Source of the DNA: Bacilli bacterium
Lineage (GTDB): Bacteria; Bacillota_I; Bacilli_A; RFN20; CAG-826
Direction: 5' to 3'
NCBI GenBank assembly: GCA_900767825.1
Contig: CAAGAN010000009.1
Coordinates: 1-39,718 of the forward strand
DNA: 39,718 bases
Positions 1-9,169 of this stretch are shown in pieces. The notes under the pieces were generated by a model. It saw only the letters and a program-made list of their open reading frames with translations. It did no database searches and was not told the origin of the DNA. Numbering within the stretch: position 1 is the first letter of the stretch; each line of letters begins with the position of its first letter. Position numbers and translations under genes: made by a program.

Positions 1-340
1 AAAATTGTGAGTTCCTGCTTTTTCTTTGTCAATTCCGCCGCGCGACCCCTAGGGGTCATTGTGCAACCATCCCTTCATTTCATTCAGGAATGTTTACACA
101 ATTAAACGGATACTCTCTTACTTTAAGAAGCAATATACCTTTTCTTTTAGTTTCTTATTAATAAGATAGGCATTTTGAAATTCATCACTCGCTTGCATTT
201 TTTTACCTTTTTTAGCATTAAAACTCCCTATCCAATATATAAATGATTTCTTTAAGAATTAATAAAATATCGATTCCATCGAATTTTTTGTCATAAATAG
301 GTTTTATTTTTAATTGTTAATCCATTTTTCACAAAAAGGG

Positions 341-358
341 TTTCTCTATATAGAGAAA
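341..358. promoter_or_regulatory. 18-bp palindrome, possible fucI operator
   Basis: TTTCTCTATATAGAGAAA is a perfect 18-bp inverted repeat that ends 11 bases before the TATAAT box of fucI. It covers the place where the -35 hexamer would sit, and no good -35 match is visible there. That position fits a regulator acting at the promoter, either a repressor or an activator that compensates for the poor -35. The regulator is unknown. Confidence 0.5.
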
Positions 359-369
359 GAAAAGAAATG

Positions 370-375
370 TATAAT
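370..375 (+). promoter_or_regulatory. -10 box of fucI promoter
   Basis: A consensus TATAAT lies 31 bases before the fucI start codon. No convincing -35 hexamer is present at 16-18 bp spacing; the region is occupied by the palindrome at 341-358. The ribosome site AAGGAGA (396-402) follows, 4 bases before the ATG. Confidence 0.55.
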
Positions 376-406
376 TTTCTTAAGATAGTAAAAATAAGGA
401 GAAACC

Positions 407-2200
407 ATGAAACCACGTATTGGAATTCGACCAGTTATCGATGGCCGTTGCTATGGGGTCCGTGAATCACTTGAAGACCAGACCATGGCTATGGCTAAAG
501 CCGCCAAAAAATTAATTGAAACCAATGTATTCTATGGAGATGGAACACCAGCTGAAGTAGTCATCTCACCTACTACGATTGGAGGAGCTAAAGAAAGCTC
601 AATCTGTACAGATTACTTCCATACCCAAAATGTCACCGCTACTTTAACAGTAACCCCTTGCTGGTGCTATGGAACTGAAACTATGGATCTAGATCCATTA
701 ACAACCAAAGCCATTTGGGGATTTAATGGAACTGAACGTCCAGGTGCTGTTTATCTAGCAGCAGCTATGGCCGCCCATGTTCAAAGAGGATTACCAGCCT
801 TTGCTATTTATGGACATGATGTCCAAACTGCCGATAAGGATGGCATCACTCCTGATGTAGAAGAAAAGATATTACGTTTTGCCCGTGCCGCCTTAGTTGT
901 TGGACAATTCAAAGATAGTTCCTATTTAGGTATTGGGACAGTCTCCATGGGAATTGGGGGAAGCTATATCGATGCCAATTACATGCAAAAGACATTTGGA
1001 TTACGTGCCGAATGGGTAGATGAAGTAGAAATACTTCGTCGCATGGATTTAGGGATATTCGATCACGAAGAATATGAAAAAGCCTTGAAGTGGGTAAAAG
1101 AAAAATGCCCAGAAGGCGAAGATTTTAACCGCGATGATGTTTGGCCATTCGCCCCTGCTTTCTCTAAAGAAGAAAAAGAAAAGCAATGGGAATTTACAGT
1201 CAAGATGACTTTAATCATCCGTGACTTAATGATTGGTAATCCAAAATTAGCAGAACTAGGATTTAAAGAAGAAGCTTTAGGACATAATGCTTTATTCGGC
1301 GGATTCCAAGGCCAAAGACAGTGGACTGACTGGAAGCCAAATGCTGACTTCCCAGAATCTATTTTGACTGGTAGCTTTGACTGGAATGGCAAGAAAAACC
1401 CTACAATCCTTGCAACTGAAGGCGATAATTGCAATGGCTTAGGGATGGTTATGGAAAACTTATTGACCCATGAAGCCCCTATATTTGCAGACGTTCGTAC
1501 CTATTGGTCTCCAAAAGCCTATAAAGAACGTACAGGATTAGAAGCAACTGGACTTGCTAAACTTGGGTTTATGCATCTATTAAATTCTGGTGCGGCTGCT
1601 TTAGATGGAAACGGAGCCTCCATTAATGAAAAAGGCGAACATTGTTGGAAACCTTGGATGAATGTAACCGAAAAAGATATCGATGCAATGCTGAAGGCTA
1701 CTAAATGGGAAGCTGCTAACCGTGGTTCCTTCCGTGGAGGCGGATTCTCCGCACGCTGGGATACCTGTGCTGAAATGCCTGTAACTCTTGTACGTATCAA
1801 TTTAATCGATGGATTAGGTTATGATATGCAGATTGCTGAAGGTACTACAATTGTCCTTCCAGAAGAAGCCAACCAAAAGATATTAGATATCACCGATCGT
1901 AGCTGGCCGTCCACTTATTTTGTTCCACGTCTAAATGATGAGAGACATAATTATGGGCATGCATTTGATTCAACTTATGATGTCATGGCCCATTGGGGAG
2001 CCAACCACTGTGCGTTTGTATATGGCCATGTAGGAAAAGACTTAATTACCTTAGCATCAATGTTACGTATCCCTGTTTCAATGCATAATATCCCTGATGC
2101 AGATATCTTCCGTCCACATGCTTGGAGTGCATTCGGAACGAAAGACCTTGAATCAGCTGATTACCGTGCATGCATGCTTTATAAGCAGTTATATAAATAA
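407..2200 (+). CDS. fucI: L-fucose isomerase
   Basis: This cytoplasmic enzyme interconverts L-fucose and L-fuculose, the first step of fucose catabolism; family members also act on D-arabinose. The 597 residues match the usual length (591 in E. coli). The metal-binding residues are where expected: Glu338 in ATEGD, Asp362 in FADVRTYWSP and His534 in GANHCAF, matching E. coli Glu337, Asp361 and His528. The start is supported by AAGGAGA 4 bases upstream. The gene stands alone between its own promoter and terminator; no fuculokinase or fuculose-phosphate aldolase gene is in the window. It converges on the large glycan operon. It could use the fucose released by the GH95 enzyme encoded at 24803-27418. 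Confidence 0.96.
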   Translation: MKPRIGIRPVIDGRCYGVRESLEDQTMAMAKAAKKLIETNVFYGDGTPAEVVISPTTIGGAKESSICTDYFHTQNVTATLTVTPCWCYGTETMDLDPLTTKAIWGFNGTERPGAVYLAAAMAAHVQRGLPAFAIYGHDVQTADKDGITPDVEEKILRFARAALVVGQFKDSSYLGIGTVSMGIGGSYIDANYMQKTFGLRAEWVDEVEILRRMDLGIFDHEEYEKALKWVKEKCPEGEDFNRDDVWPFAPAFSKEEKEKQWEFTVKMTLIIRDLMIGNPKLAELGFKEEALGHNALFGGFQGQRQWTDWKPNADFPESILTGSFDWNGKKNPTILATEGDNCNGLGMVMENLLTHEAPIFADVRTYWSPKAYKERTGLEATGLAKLGFMHLLNSGAAALDGNGASINEKGEHCWKPWMNVTEKDIDAMLKATKWEAANRGSFRGGGFSARWDTCAEMPVTLVRINLIDGLGYDMQIAEGTTIVLPEEANQKILDITDRSWPSTYFVPRLNDERHNYGHAFDSTYDVMAHWGANHCAFVYGHVGKDLITLASMLRIPVSMHNIPDADIFRPHAWSAFGTKDLESADYRACMLYKQLYK

Positions 2201-2222
2201 AGATTGGCATCAAAATGAACTA

Positions 2223-2252
2223 ATGGGCATTCGAAAGAATGCTCATTTTTTC
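2223..2252 (+). terminator. Rho-independent terminator of fucI
   Basis: A 10-bp stem (ATGGGCATTC pairing with GAATGCTCAT, one G-T pair) with a GAAA tetraloop is followed by a run of T. It begins 22 bases after the fucI stop codon. Confidence 0.9.
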
Positions 2253-2261
2253 TTTGTTGAA

Positions 2262-2301
2262 GCAAAAGAAAAGGCCGTTAGGTTTATTGCCTAGCAGCCT
2301 T
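2262..2301 (-). terminator. Rho-independent terminator of the large minus-strand operon
   Basis: Read on the minus strand, AAGGCTGCTAGG pairs with CCTAACGGCCTT across a CAATAAA loop (12 bp, one mismatch). It is followed by TTTTCTTTT. It starts 17 bases after the stop codon of the last operon gene, so the operon and fucI each have their own terminator in this convergent gap. Confidence 0.85.
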
Positions 2302-2318
2302 AATGTTTAGTTTATAAA

Positions 2319-5072
2319 TTAGATGTGGTAAGTCATCATGTTTGTTAACACGAAGAAATGGTCGTTAGAATATGTACCTAATTTGAATGTAAGGGATTCA
2401 GTTCCGTTAAGTTGCCCTTCAGTTAAAGCAAAGTGATAATCTTCATTTGTATAGGAATTATGGACATTCATTCCAAACCTATCGATGCTAACCTTCCAGT
2501 TACGCCAAGTATTCTCAATTAATGACCATGTATATTTTAGTGGATCATGATAATTGCCACTTGCATGGTTATTTGGTTTAACTTCAGCGGTGCCAAGTTC
2601 AGCAGTTTCTTCGCCATTCATGAATGAAATCTTGTCAGTTCCGTTCCAGGTGCCAAGCGTGAAGCGGACACCTTCGCCGTTCTCAAAGAGTTCGTTGAAG
2701 TTAATTGGATCCAAGTTCAATGTTGTTGGACCACTCTTATTTGTTCCATATACACCAACAGCTAGATTATATGGTGACATGATGGAAGCCCATTGCCCAT
2801 GAGGAGCACCACCTGTTGAAGCTGATTCTGCTTGGTTATAAGCGGTTCCGGCATCAACTACGAATCCAGTCTTTGTCGAGAAGTCTTTGTAGACTCTTTC
2901 GCCATTAGTGACGGTAAGTTTGCTAAGCCAATAACGACGACCTGCACCATCTTGGGATGAGTGAAGTTTCAACGAAGCAGTTCCGTTTGCTTCATCATCG
3001 GTCAAGACGATTTCGCCATAAGGATATTCAGCGTTATTAGAACGTGGTTCTGTGATTAGTCTATCGAAATAATTAAGGCGTACCTTGCCTTCAGAATCCT
3101 CATAAATAGTGATGGTAGTCCTTGTGAGGGATTCGACGATATTAGCATTGCCTCTATTGTCGTTGATCTTTATATCTGCTCCGCCAGCAGCAAGATAGAT
3201 GTTGTTCCAAGCGCTACCGCCACCAACTTCCATGGTGGCAACCTTGCCACCGGCTAGGAGCTCATGGAAATTAGTTTTTGGAAGGGATATAGTTCCTTTA
3301 TTGACAGCCAATACTTCTTTTGTATCCTTATCAATTGTTGTGAAGTTATTGAAATTCAACATCCAACCATCGTTATCGGTCTTGCCAAATTCAGCCATGT
3401 ATTGGGTTTTGAGTTCTTGATTAACTCCACTAGCGTCATTCAAGCCCCAGCAAATATTGCTGAAGGCAGAATCGATGGTTACTATAGATGCACCATTTTC
3501 TACTCCAAAGTCTCCTGCTGCCCAATTATTTAAATATGTAGTCTTACTATTGCCGTATTTCCATTTGGCAACAAGAGTGATGTCGCTTTCGATTACGGTT
3601 TCAAAATTGAATTTCTCTCCGTTTAGATACCATCCATCAAAGGTATAGGCATCATAATATTCATCGGCAGCACGGGTTGGGATAACTTCTTCAACTTTTG
3701 TACCTTGATCGATAGTTTTGGCTGCAATTGCAGTTCCACCAGTAGCATTAAATGTAACTGTAGCCTTATTCCTAGTTGCTTCGATAGCAATAGCAGAATC
3801 GCTTACTTGGTTCTTGACTAGATAATAGCCATCTTCGCCTACAGTAAGAGCTTCCCCATTAAGCTTAACAGCAGTAATACTATAGTATTTAGCAGCGCTT
3901 ACCTTGAATTTGACTTCCTTGCTATAAGTAACAGTATTCAAATCAAGTGTAGTTTCTTCTAATTCGACTGTATAGTTTTCGCTAGTTGAGAAAGTTAATT
4001 TATAAGTATCTTCTTCAGTGGCGATAGTAACAGTCTTATCTTCAGTAATATTACTAATGGTATAGATGCCACTAGTATCAGCAGTAAGAGAAGTTTCCCC
4101 TATTTTAACTGAAGTAACGTGGAAATGTTCCTTGACGGTCAATTTAAATTTATATTCATTACCATGAGTAATGCTTTCCTTGTTAAATCCTTCGACATCA
4201 GTAACAGTGAATCCTTCTCCAACAAATGTTACTTTATGGGAATCTAATTCAACTTCTATCTTAATAGTTGTTGCCTTAGTAACATTGCTAAGAGTATAGA
4301 CACCTTCAGTAGCAGTTAAAACGGTTTCTCCATCTTTAACAGAAGCAACATTATAATGGGCATCGGCTTCAACTTTGAATTTAAGTTCTGCTCCATAATT
4401 AACTTTAGTCGCATCATATCCTTCAAGGACAGTTGCTGTTGCGTGTTCGCCTTCGAAAGTAACGGCAAAGTTATCGATTTCAGTTTCAACTTTAACAACT
4501 ATATTGGCCTTTATTTCAGTTATTTTATAAACGCCTTCAGTAGCGGTTAATACATTTTCTCCAACTTTAACGGAAACTAGATGATAATGTTCATCTGGAG
4601 TAATGGTGAATTCGTAACTACCACCAAAATTAACATTATCTGGAGTAAATCCTTCTTTTGGAGTAGCGGTAAAATGTTCACCTTCGAAAGTAACTTTTAG
4701 AGTTTGGATAGCGACTTCTACTGTTACAGTTACATTGGCTTTGACATTTTCAATTGTATAAACGCCATTCTTGCTAGTTAATGTAACGCTACCAGCCTTA
4801 ACACTAATGACATCGTAGCCTTCGTTTGGGGTTACTTTGAATTTGAAGTTCTTTCCTTCTTCTACTTTGTTAGCATCATAGCCAAAATCGGCTTCAATTT
4901 TATAGTTATCGCCAGCGGTTAAAGTGATGGAATAATAAGTCTTTACGACTTCAGATGAAGGAGTTGTATCTTCGCTAGTAGTTGCGTCTTGAGGCTTTTC
5001 GCCACAAGAAGTCAATGCGAAAAGAGAACTAGCGGCTAATACAAGTAATAATTTACATTTCTTGTTTTTCAT
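2319..5072 (-). CDS. Surface lipoprotein with five tandem modules, an InlB-type repeat and two C-terminal domains
   Basis: This is a 917-residue lipoprotein. The signal peptide ends in lipobox LTSC (Cys23), followed by a Ser/Thr-rich linker. Five tandem modules of about 77 residues then span roughly 45-122, 125-199, 202-277, 280-355 and 358-433. Each has a pattern of the type 'VTFEGEH...FKFKV...HY.V.SVK.G...L....GVYTI'. A Listeria-Bacteroides repeat follows at 436-504, ending FDGWY...ITLVAKW. The remaining ~410 residues look like two related beta-rich domains (about 507-705 and 706-917), both with a 'NF.ELL..G' stretch, possibly carbohydrate-binding and lectin-like. No catalytic motif was recognised. 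The start has AAGGAAA upstream. It is the last gene of the operon and a paralogue of the gene before it. A glycan-binding role is inferred from context. Confidence 0.85.
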   Translation of the reverse strand: MKNKKCKLLLVLAASSLFALTSCGEKPQDATTSEDTTPSSEVVKTYYSITLTAGDNYKIEADFGYDANKVEEGKNFKFKVTPNEGYDVISVKAGSVTLTSKNGVYTIENVKANVTVTVEVAIQTLKVTFEGEHFTATPKEGFTPDNVNFGGSYEFTITPDEHYHLVSVKVGENVLTATEGVYKITEIKANIVVKVETEIDNFAVTFEGEHATATVLEGYDATKVNYGAELKFKVEADAHYNVASVKDGETVLTATEGVYTLSNVTKATTIKIEVELDSHKVTFVGEGFTVTDVEGFNKESITHGNEYKFKLTVKEHFHVTSVKIGETSLTADTSGIYTISNITEDKTVTIATEEDTYKLTFSTSENYTVELEETTLDLNTVTYSKEVKFKVSAAKYYSITAVKLNGEALTVGEDGYYLVKNQVSDSAIAIEATRNKATVTFNATGGTAIAAKTIDQGTKVEEVIPTRAADEYYDAYTFDGWYLNGEKFNFETVIESDITLVAKWKYGNSKTTYLNNWAAGDFGVENGASIVTIDSAFSNICWGLNDASGVNQELKTQYMAEFGKTDNDGWMLNFNNFTTIDKDTKEVLAVNKGTISLPKTNFHELLAGGKVATMEVGGGSAWNNIYLAAGGADIKINDNRGNANIVESLTRTTITIYEDSEGKVRLNYFDRLITEPRSNNAEYPYGEIVLTDDEANGTASLKLHSSQDGAGRRYWLSKLTVTNGERVYKDFSTKTGFVVDAGTAYNQAESASTGGAPHGQWASIMSPYNLAVGVYGTNKSGPTTLNLDPINFNELFENGEGVRFTLGTWNGTDKISFMNGEETAELGTAEVKPNNHASGNYHDPLKYTWSLIENTWRNWKVSIDRFGMNVHNSYTNEDYHFALTEGQLNGTESLTFKLGTYSNDHFFVLTNMMTYHI
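3774..4940 (-). repeat. Five tandem ~77-codon modules inside a lipoprotein gene
   Basis: The DNA encodes modules R1 to R5 of the lipoprotein at 2319-5072. The neighbouring paralogue (5142-7352) has only three. R5 here and the third module there both begin EDTYKLT and both immediately precede the InlB-type repeat, so the extra two modules lie in the middle of the array. At the DNA level the copies are diverged, so recent slippage is unlikely. Confidence 0.8.
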
Positions 5073-5141
5073 TTGTTTTCCTTTCTTAAAATGTAATTTT
5101 TATCGAATCGAAATCTAAATCCTTTTTGTTTCCCCCTCCTT

Positions 5142-7352
5142 TTAGGCTTTATATGATTTTAAATTGGTGAGTAAGAAGAAAGCGTTTGGACTTGCTTTCT
5201 TGAAAGTAAGATCAAGCTTGATCTTTTCTTCACCTGATATTTGTTTTGCAGATAATGGAAGGACATATTCTTTTCCTTCGTTTTCGTTATAGGCATAGGC
5301 TCCAGAAGCGCTGATAGAGAAAGTCCAGTTCTTCCAAGTCTTTAAAATAGTTGCTTGAGTTTGATCGCTAGTAGAAATTGGGGCAATTGCATTCTTTCCA
5401 ACTGAAATTGAAGAATTAGCAGTTTTCCAGGCGATTTCTTTCTCGCTATCTAAAGTTCCAATGCTAAAGCGGATCCCTTCATTTTTAGCAAACAATGATG
5501 CAAAATCGATATTATCGAAAGAGATAACGCTAGGATTAGATACGTCTAAACTAGAGCAAACTATTCCAATACCTTTACTAGCAGGCATGACTGGAATTGC
5601 CCAGGCATTATTCTCGGATTGATATTTTAAGGATGCATTAGAAACACTTAATCCGGTTTTTTTGGATAAATCCATATATTTTCTTTCGGATTTACCCATG
5701 GTTGGCTTTCCAAACCAATAATGCCTATATCCGCCTGGTGTTGTTGTAGAGAAAGTTAATCCCTCGGACCCAGAAGCCTGAGCATCAGTAAGAACAAGTT
5801 CACCATATCGAGAAACTTCAGTAGTTATTTTTTCTACTATCCTATCTTCATAAGTAACATGGATTTTAGAATCGTTGCCTTTGAAGAAAGTAAGTAATGT
5901 TCTTGTAAATTGAGCTATACCTTCATCAGTTCCCGCCGCATCATAATTATTGTAGGTAACTTTCTTTTTGTTGAGTATCAAGGAGTTAGAACGATTATAT
6001 CCTCCGATAATCATCTTTATTTCGTGCCCATCATTAAGTAATGAAGAGAAATTGATTTTTGGTAAGGTAACAGTCCCCTCCATACCTTTAGGATCTATAA
6101 TTAATCCATCGCTTTCGCTAAATTCAAAGTTAGCTAAAAGTTCGGCTCTTTTTGCTTGGTCAATCTTTTTATTTGCAAAATCGTAAGCCATGGAATCCAA
6201 AGCTCCATTAAGAGTCTCAATAGCGGCTCCGCCACCTAAAACTATATCTTCTTTCTTGAGCTCATTAACAACAACGGTTTTTGCACCATTTTGTTTCCAT
6301 TTAGCACGCAAAACGAGGCTAGATTCAATTGGTTTAGAGATATCGAATTTACCAACGGATGTATACCATCCTTCAAAAGTATAGGACTCATAATATTCAT
6401 CTTCGCTTCTAGTTGGAGTTGGTAGGCTAGTTAAAGTAGTCCCTGCATTAACTACAACTGGATCATAAGACAATGAACATCCAGTTACAAATTGGACTTG
6501 GCAACGAATAAGTTCAGTAATCAAAGAAAGAGTAACTTCCCCTACTTGATTTCTAATATGGTAATAACCATCTTCATCGATGCTTAATTCCTTGCCGGCA
6601 ACTTTAACGGAGGTGACGTTATAATATTTAACTGGAGTTACCTTGAATTTGACATCGCTAAAATATCCAATCGCATCAAAATTCAAATCAGGTTTCTCGA
6701 ACTCTACTATTGCATATTCATTAGGCAATACGGTTAATTTATATGTATCTTCCTTTGTAACTACTTCGACTACCTTATTAGATTTGATTTCAGGGATTGT
6801 ATATGCCCCTTCTCCATCTTTAACTAAATCAGTCCCGTCTAATTTGATGGAAACAAGTGAATAATGGTCATTGGCAGTTAATTGGAATCTAAGCGAAGAA
6901 CCATATTGGATATCATTTTTATCGACTCCGCCTAATACTTTAATAGAGAAATGTTCCCCAGAGAATACAACTGAAAGTCCTTTTAGTTTGGCTAATATCT
7001 TAATTGAAATATTCTCATTAACATTAGGAAGAGTATAGACATTATTATCATCTGGCAAGAGGATATCGTCATTTCCTAAAATCTTGACAGCACGGATGGC
7101 ATATCCTTCTTTTGGCAAGACAACAAATTTGAAATCCTTACCTTGCTCAGCCTTATCTTTATCATAACCTTCATAAGCAGAGACGGTATATCCTTCCCCC
7201 GACTCTAAATCAATCTTGAAATAGGTCTTCTTTACTTCACTAGTAATAGGATTATCACTATTAGGAGTGCTACTAGGATTAGTTGAACAAGAAAAAGATA
7301 GTAAGCTAATGGCGGTAAGGGCAAAAAGCAATGGTTTTTTATTGTTTTTCAT
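5142..7352 (-). CDS. Surface lipoprotein with three tandem modules, an InlB-type repeat and C-terminal beta-rich domains
   Basis: This 736-residue protein has a signal peptide ending SFSC (Cys22). The lipobox is slightly atypical, with Ser rather than Leu at -3. It shares the layout of the downstream paralogue: modules at about 41-123, 126-201 and 204-281, a Listeria-Bacteroides repeat at about 284-352 (FEGWY...LVLRAKW), then two related C-terminal domains with 'INFSSLL' and 'IDFASLF' stretches. The start codon lies two bases after the stop of the GH127 gene, with no close Shine-Dalgarno; the nearest GGAGG is 24 bases away. Translation may therefore depend on coupling. The function is unknown; display on the outer face of the membrane and binding of a carbohydrate are inferred. 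Confidence 0.83.
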   Translation of the reverse strand: MKNNKKPLLFALTAISLLSFSCSTNPSSTPNSDNPITSEVKKTYFKIDLESGEGYTVSAYEGYDKDKAEQGKDFKFVVLPKEGYAIRAVKILGNDDILLPDDNNVYTLPNVNENISIKILAKLKGLSVVFSGEHFSIKVLGGVDKNDIQYGSSLRFQLTANDHYSLVSIKLDGTDLVKDGEGAYTIPEIKSNKVVEVVTKEDTYKLTVLPNEYAIVEFEKPDLNFDAIGYFSDVKFKVTPVKYYNVTSVKVAGKELSIDEDGYYHIRNQVGEVTLSLITELIRCQVQFVTGCSLSYDPVVVNAGTTLTSLPTPTRSEDEYYESYTFEGWYTSVGKFDISKPIESSLVLRAKWKQNGAKTVVVNELKKEDIVLGGGAAIETLNGALDSMAYDFANKKIDQAKRAELLANFEFSESDGLIIDPKGMEGTVTLPKINFSSLLNDGHEIKMIIGGYNRSNSLILNKKKVTYNNYDAAGTDEGIAQFTRTLLTFFKGNDSKIHVTYEDRIVEKITTEVSRYGELVLTDAQASGSEGLTFSTTTPGGYRHYWFGKPTMGKSERKYMDLSKKTGLSVSNASLKYQSENNAWAIPVMPASKGIGIVCSSLDVSNPSVISFDNIDFASLFAKNEGIRFSIGTLDSEKEIAWKTANSSISVGKNAIAPISTSDQTQATILKTWKNWTFSISASGAYAYNENEGKEYVLPLSAKQISGEEKIKLDLTFKKASPNAFFLLTNLKSYKA

Positions 7353-7354
7353 AA

Positions 7355-9157
7355 TTATTTCTTAGATGTCTCTAAGCCTCCTTTGTTTTCATTCATCCAG
7401 ACGGATATTCTGGAATTTGGGTCATCCATATTTTTCCCTGCCGAAGAGAAATCAACTACTTCATCCCCGTTATCAAGAAGAATGGTTTCATTCGACTTGA
7501 AAATATCATTTTTAATAAGTTTACCTTTATTAGATGTTTCTAGAGGTTTGTCTACTTCCCCTAACCTAGAATCTCTAGCTAGAACAATAGGCCCCCTAGT
7601 AAAAGCGATTTTCCCATTTAGATGATGAGATACAATTGGGAAATCAAATTCTATTTTAATAATATCGCTTTCCCAATTTTTCGTTATGGAAAAATATCCA
7701 TTTTCATTTTCAATTTGGGCTTTATTTCCATTTAGGTAAATAGAAGGAGTCCCATAGTCAGGGATACGGAATTTAATTGAAAAGTTTTGTCCATTAGCCT
7801 TAACTTTTAAACTCATCTTCCCATTCCCGTAGACGCTTCCTTTAAAGCAAAGACGGACATATTTGTTATCAATTACATCATTAAGATGAAAATCATTATA
7901 TAAATTAATTAGGTAGCCGTCGTTATCTTTGCTAACGGCAAATTCATGGACTAATCCTAATCCATATCCCCCATTAGCTAAGCAGCAACCATAGCTCCTA
8001 TCCCCTTGCAAAAGCTGGAAGCCACCTATGACTTTGGCCCTTCTATCACTTACTAAAGGAGTATAGGAATCAAAATAGAATACTTCATGTGGAGGAGTAT
8101 CATATCCATCTTCATGCCAGACCCTGCCTTCTGCTAATTTCATGCTTTCCCCTTGGTCATTAACCGCGCCGAATAGGCAATTGAAAGACATTGTCTCCAA
8201 TAAAGAGATGTAGAATGGATCTTTAGTCGCGTTATATAAATCGTTACACAATCCCATAAAAGAAACCGTAACGCACGTTTCTAATCCTATTTTTTCTGGG
8301 ATTTCGGTTTGGGTCAAAGAGGAATGATTAAAGAATTCGGATTCAGTCCCTAATCCCCCGATTATTGTAAAATCAGAATCTTTTACTTTATTCACATAAG
8401 AAATAACTGCAGATAAGTATTTTTTATCATTAGTTGCCAAAGCATAATGGAGCAATCCCTGGAAACAGGCGGTCATTTCATAAGCTTTTGGAGATGTCCA
8501 TTGATATGGATAGGTATTGTTTTTCAATGCGCTTTTGATGATGTTCTCGCCTTCGCATAAACCAGTGGAGATAATATATTTAGCAAAGGAAAGGTATTTT
8601 TTGATATTAGTCAAAGAATATAAGTCAACGAAAACCCCAAGGATAGAAGCACTGTTTAAAGAACCATAGATATTAGAAGTCTCTAATATTCCTTTTTTGT
8701 TCCTTCCAATATAAGCCATGATGGAATTGGCTTGCTTTTTTAAGGCAGAAATTACTTTTTTCTTTTTGCTTTTATATTTGCAAATAGAAACATAGGCAAT
8801 CATGCCAACCATCGCATATTTTCTTGACCACATATCCCATCCAGATAGACGAGAAGCATTCGGGCAAGAAGAAAGAGTTCCATCATTTTCCATATAGGAA
8901 ATCATTTCAAAGACAGATTCTTCGATATTTTTATAAACCTTTGGATTTAAAGTGGCCTTATAACATTCGCAGGCTCCACGGAGAAATTTCCCCCAGTATT
9001 CCCCTTTCCATGATCCATTTATATCGGAATGAAGTTGGAATTGGCTAGCAAAGAGATGGTATTTATCTTTGTCTAAGTATTCTTTATCGACAATGAAGCG
9101 GATTAAAGAACCTGCATATCCACCTAATGTCAATTTCATTTCTTTGGATGAATTCAT
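7355..9157 (-). CDS. GH127-type beta-L-arabinofuranosidase-like enzyme
   Basis: This 600-residue protein has the features of GH127 (DUF1680). Near the N-terminus is KGEYWGKFLRGA. The Zn/thiolate site is Glu293-Thr-Cys295 (GLETCVTV) plus Cys391-Cys392 (YGCCLANG), the equivalents of Glu338, Cys340, Cys417 and Cys418 in Bifidobacterium HypBA1, where Cys417 is the nucleophile. Glu274 in IIGGLGTESEFF is the likely acid/base. There is no signal peptide, so it should act in the cytoplasm on imported oligosaccharides. GH127 members remove beta-L-arabinofuranose, but related families act on other sugars, so the substrate is uncertain. It lies 12 bases after the preceding gene and 2 before the next. 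Its ribosome site is weak (GGAG 15 bases away). Confidence 0.85.
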   Translation of the reverse strand: MNSSKEMKLTLGGYAGSLIRFIVDKEYLDKDKYHLFASQFQLHSDINGSWKGEYWGKFLRGACECYKATLNPKVYKNIEESVFEMISYMENDGTLSSCPNASRLSGWDMWSRKYAMVGMIAYVSICKYKSKKKKVISALKKQANSIMAYIGRNKKGILETSNIYGSLNSASILGVFVDLYSLTNIKKYLSFAKYIISTGLCEGENIIKSALKNNTYPYQWTSPKAYEMTACFQGLLHYALATNDKKYLSAVISYVNKVKDSDFTIIGGLGTESEFFNHSSLTQTEIPEKIGLETCVTVSFMGLCNDLYNATKDPFYISLLETMSFNCLFGAVNDQGESMKLAEGRVWHEDGYDTPPHEVFYFDSYTPLVSDRRAKVIGGFQLLQGDRSYGCCLANGGYGLGLVHEFAVSKDNDGYLINLYNDFHLNDVIDNKYVRLCFKGSVYGNGKMSLKVKANGQNFSIKFRIPDYGTPSIYLNGNKAQIENENGYFSITKNWESDIIKIEFDFPIVSHHLNGKIAFTRGPIVLARDSRLGEVDKPLETSNKGKLIKNDIFKSNETILLDNGDEVVDFSSAGKNMDDPNSRISVWMNENKGGLETSKK

Positions 9158-9169
9158 AAATAATTTTGT

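Larger units (their letters stand above)
1..406. other. Intergenic region upstream of fucI
   Basis: No convincing complete gene is seen here. A perfect 14-bp palindrome (GACCCCTAGGGGTC) lies at 44-57. On the minus strand an ATG at 59 opens a frame that runs off the left edge for 19 codons, beginning MTPRGRAAEL. It has only a weak upstream AAGGGA, so it could be the 5' end of a gene or chance. The rest is very AT-rich. The last 70 bases hold the fucI promoter and a palindrome, listed separately. Confidence 0.5.

Noticed and set aside
1063..1800. Two minus-strand frames inside fucI (123 and 93 codons)
   Set aside because: They are antisense to a clear, conserved enzyme, lack ribosome sites and have no recognisable protein features.
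5073..5141. Separate promoter before the last operon gene
   Set aside because: The 69-base gap is AT-rich but I found no convincing -35/-10 pair; read-through from upstream is the simpler view.
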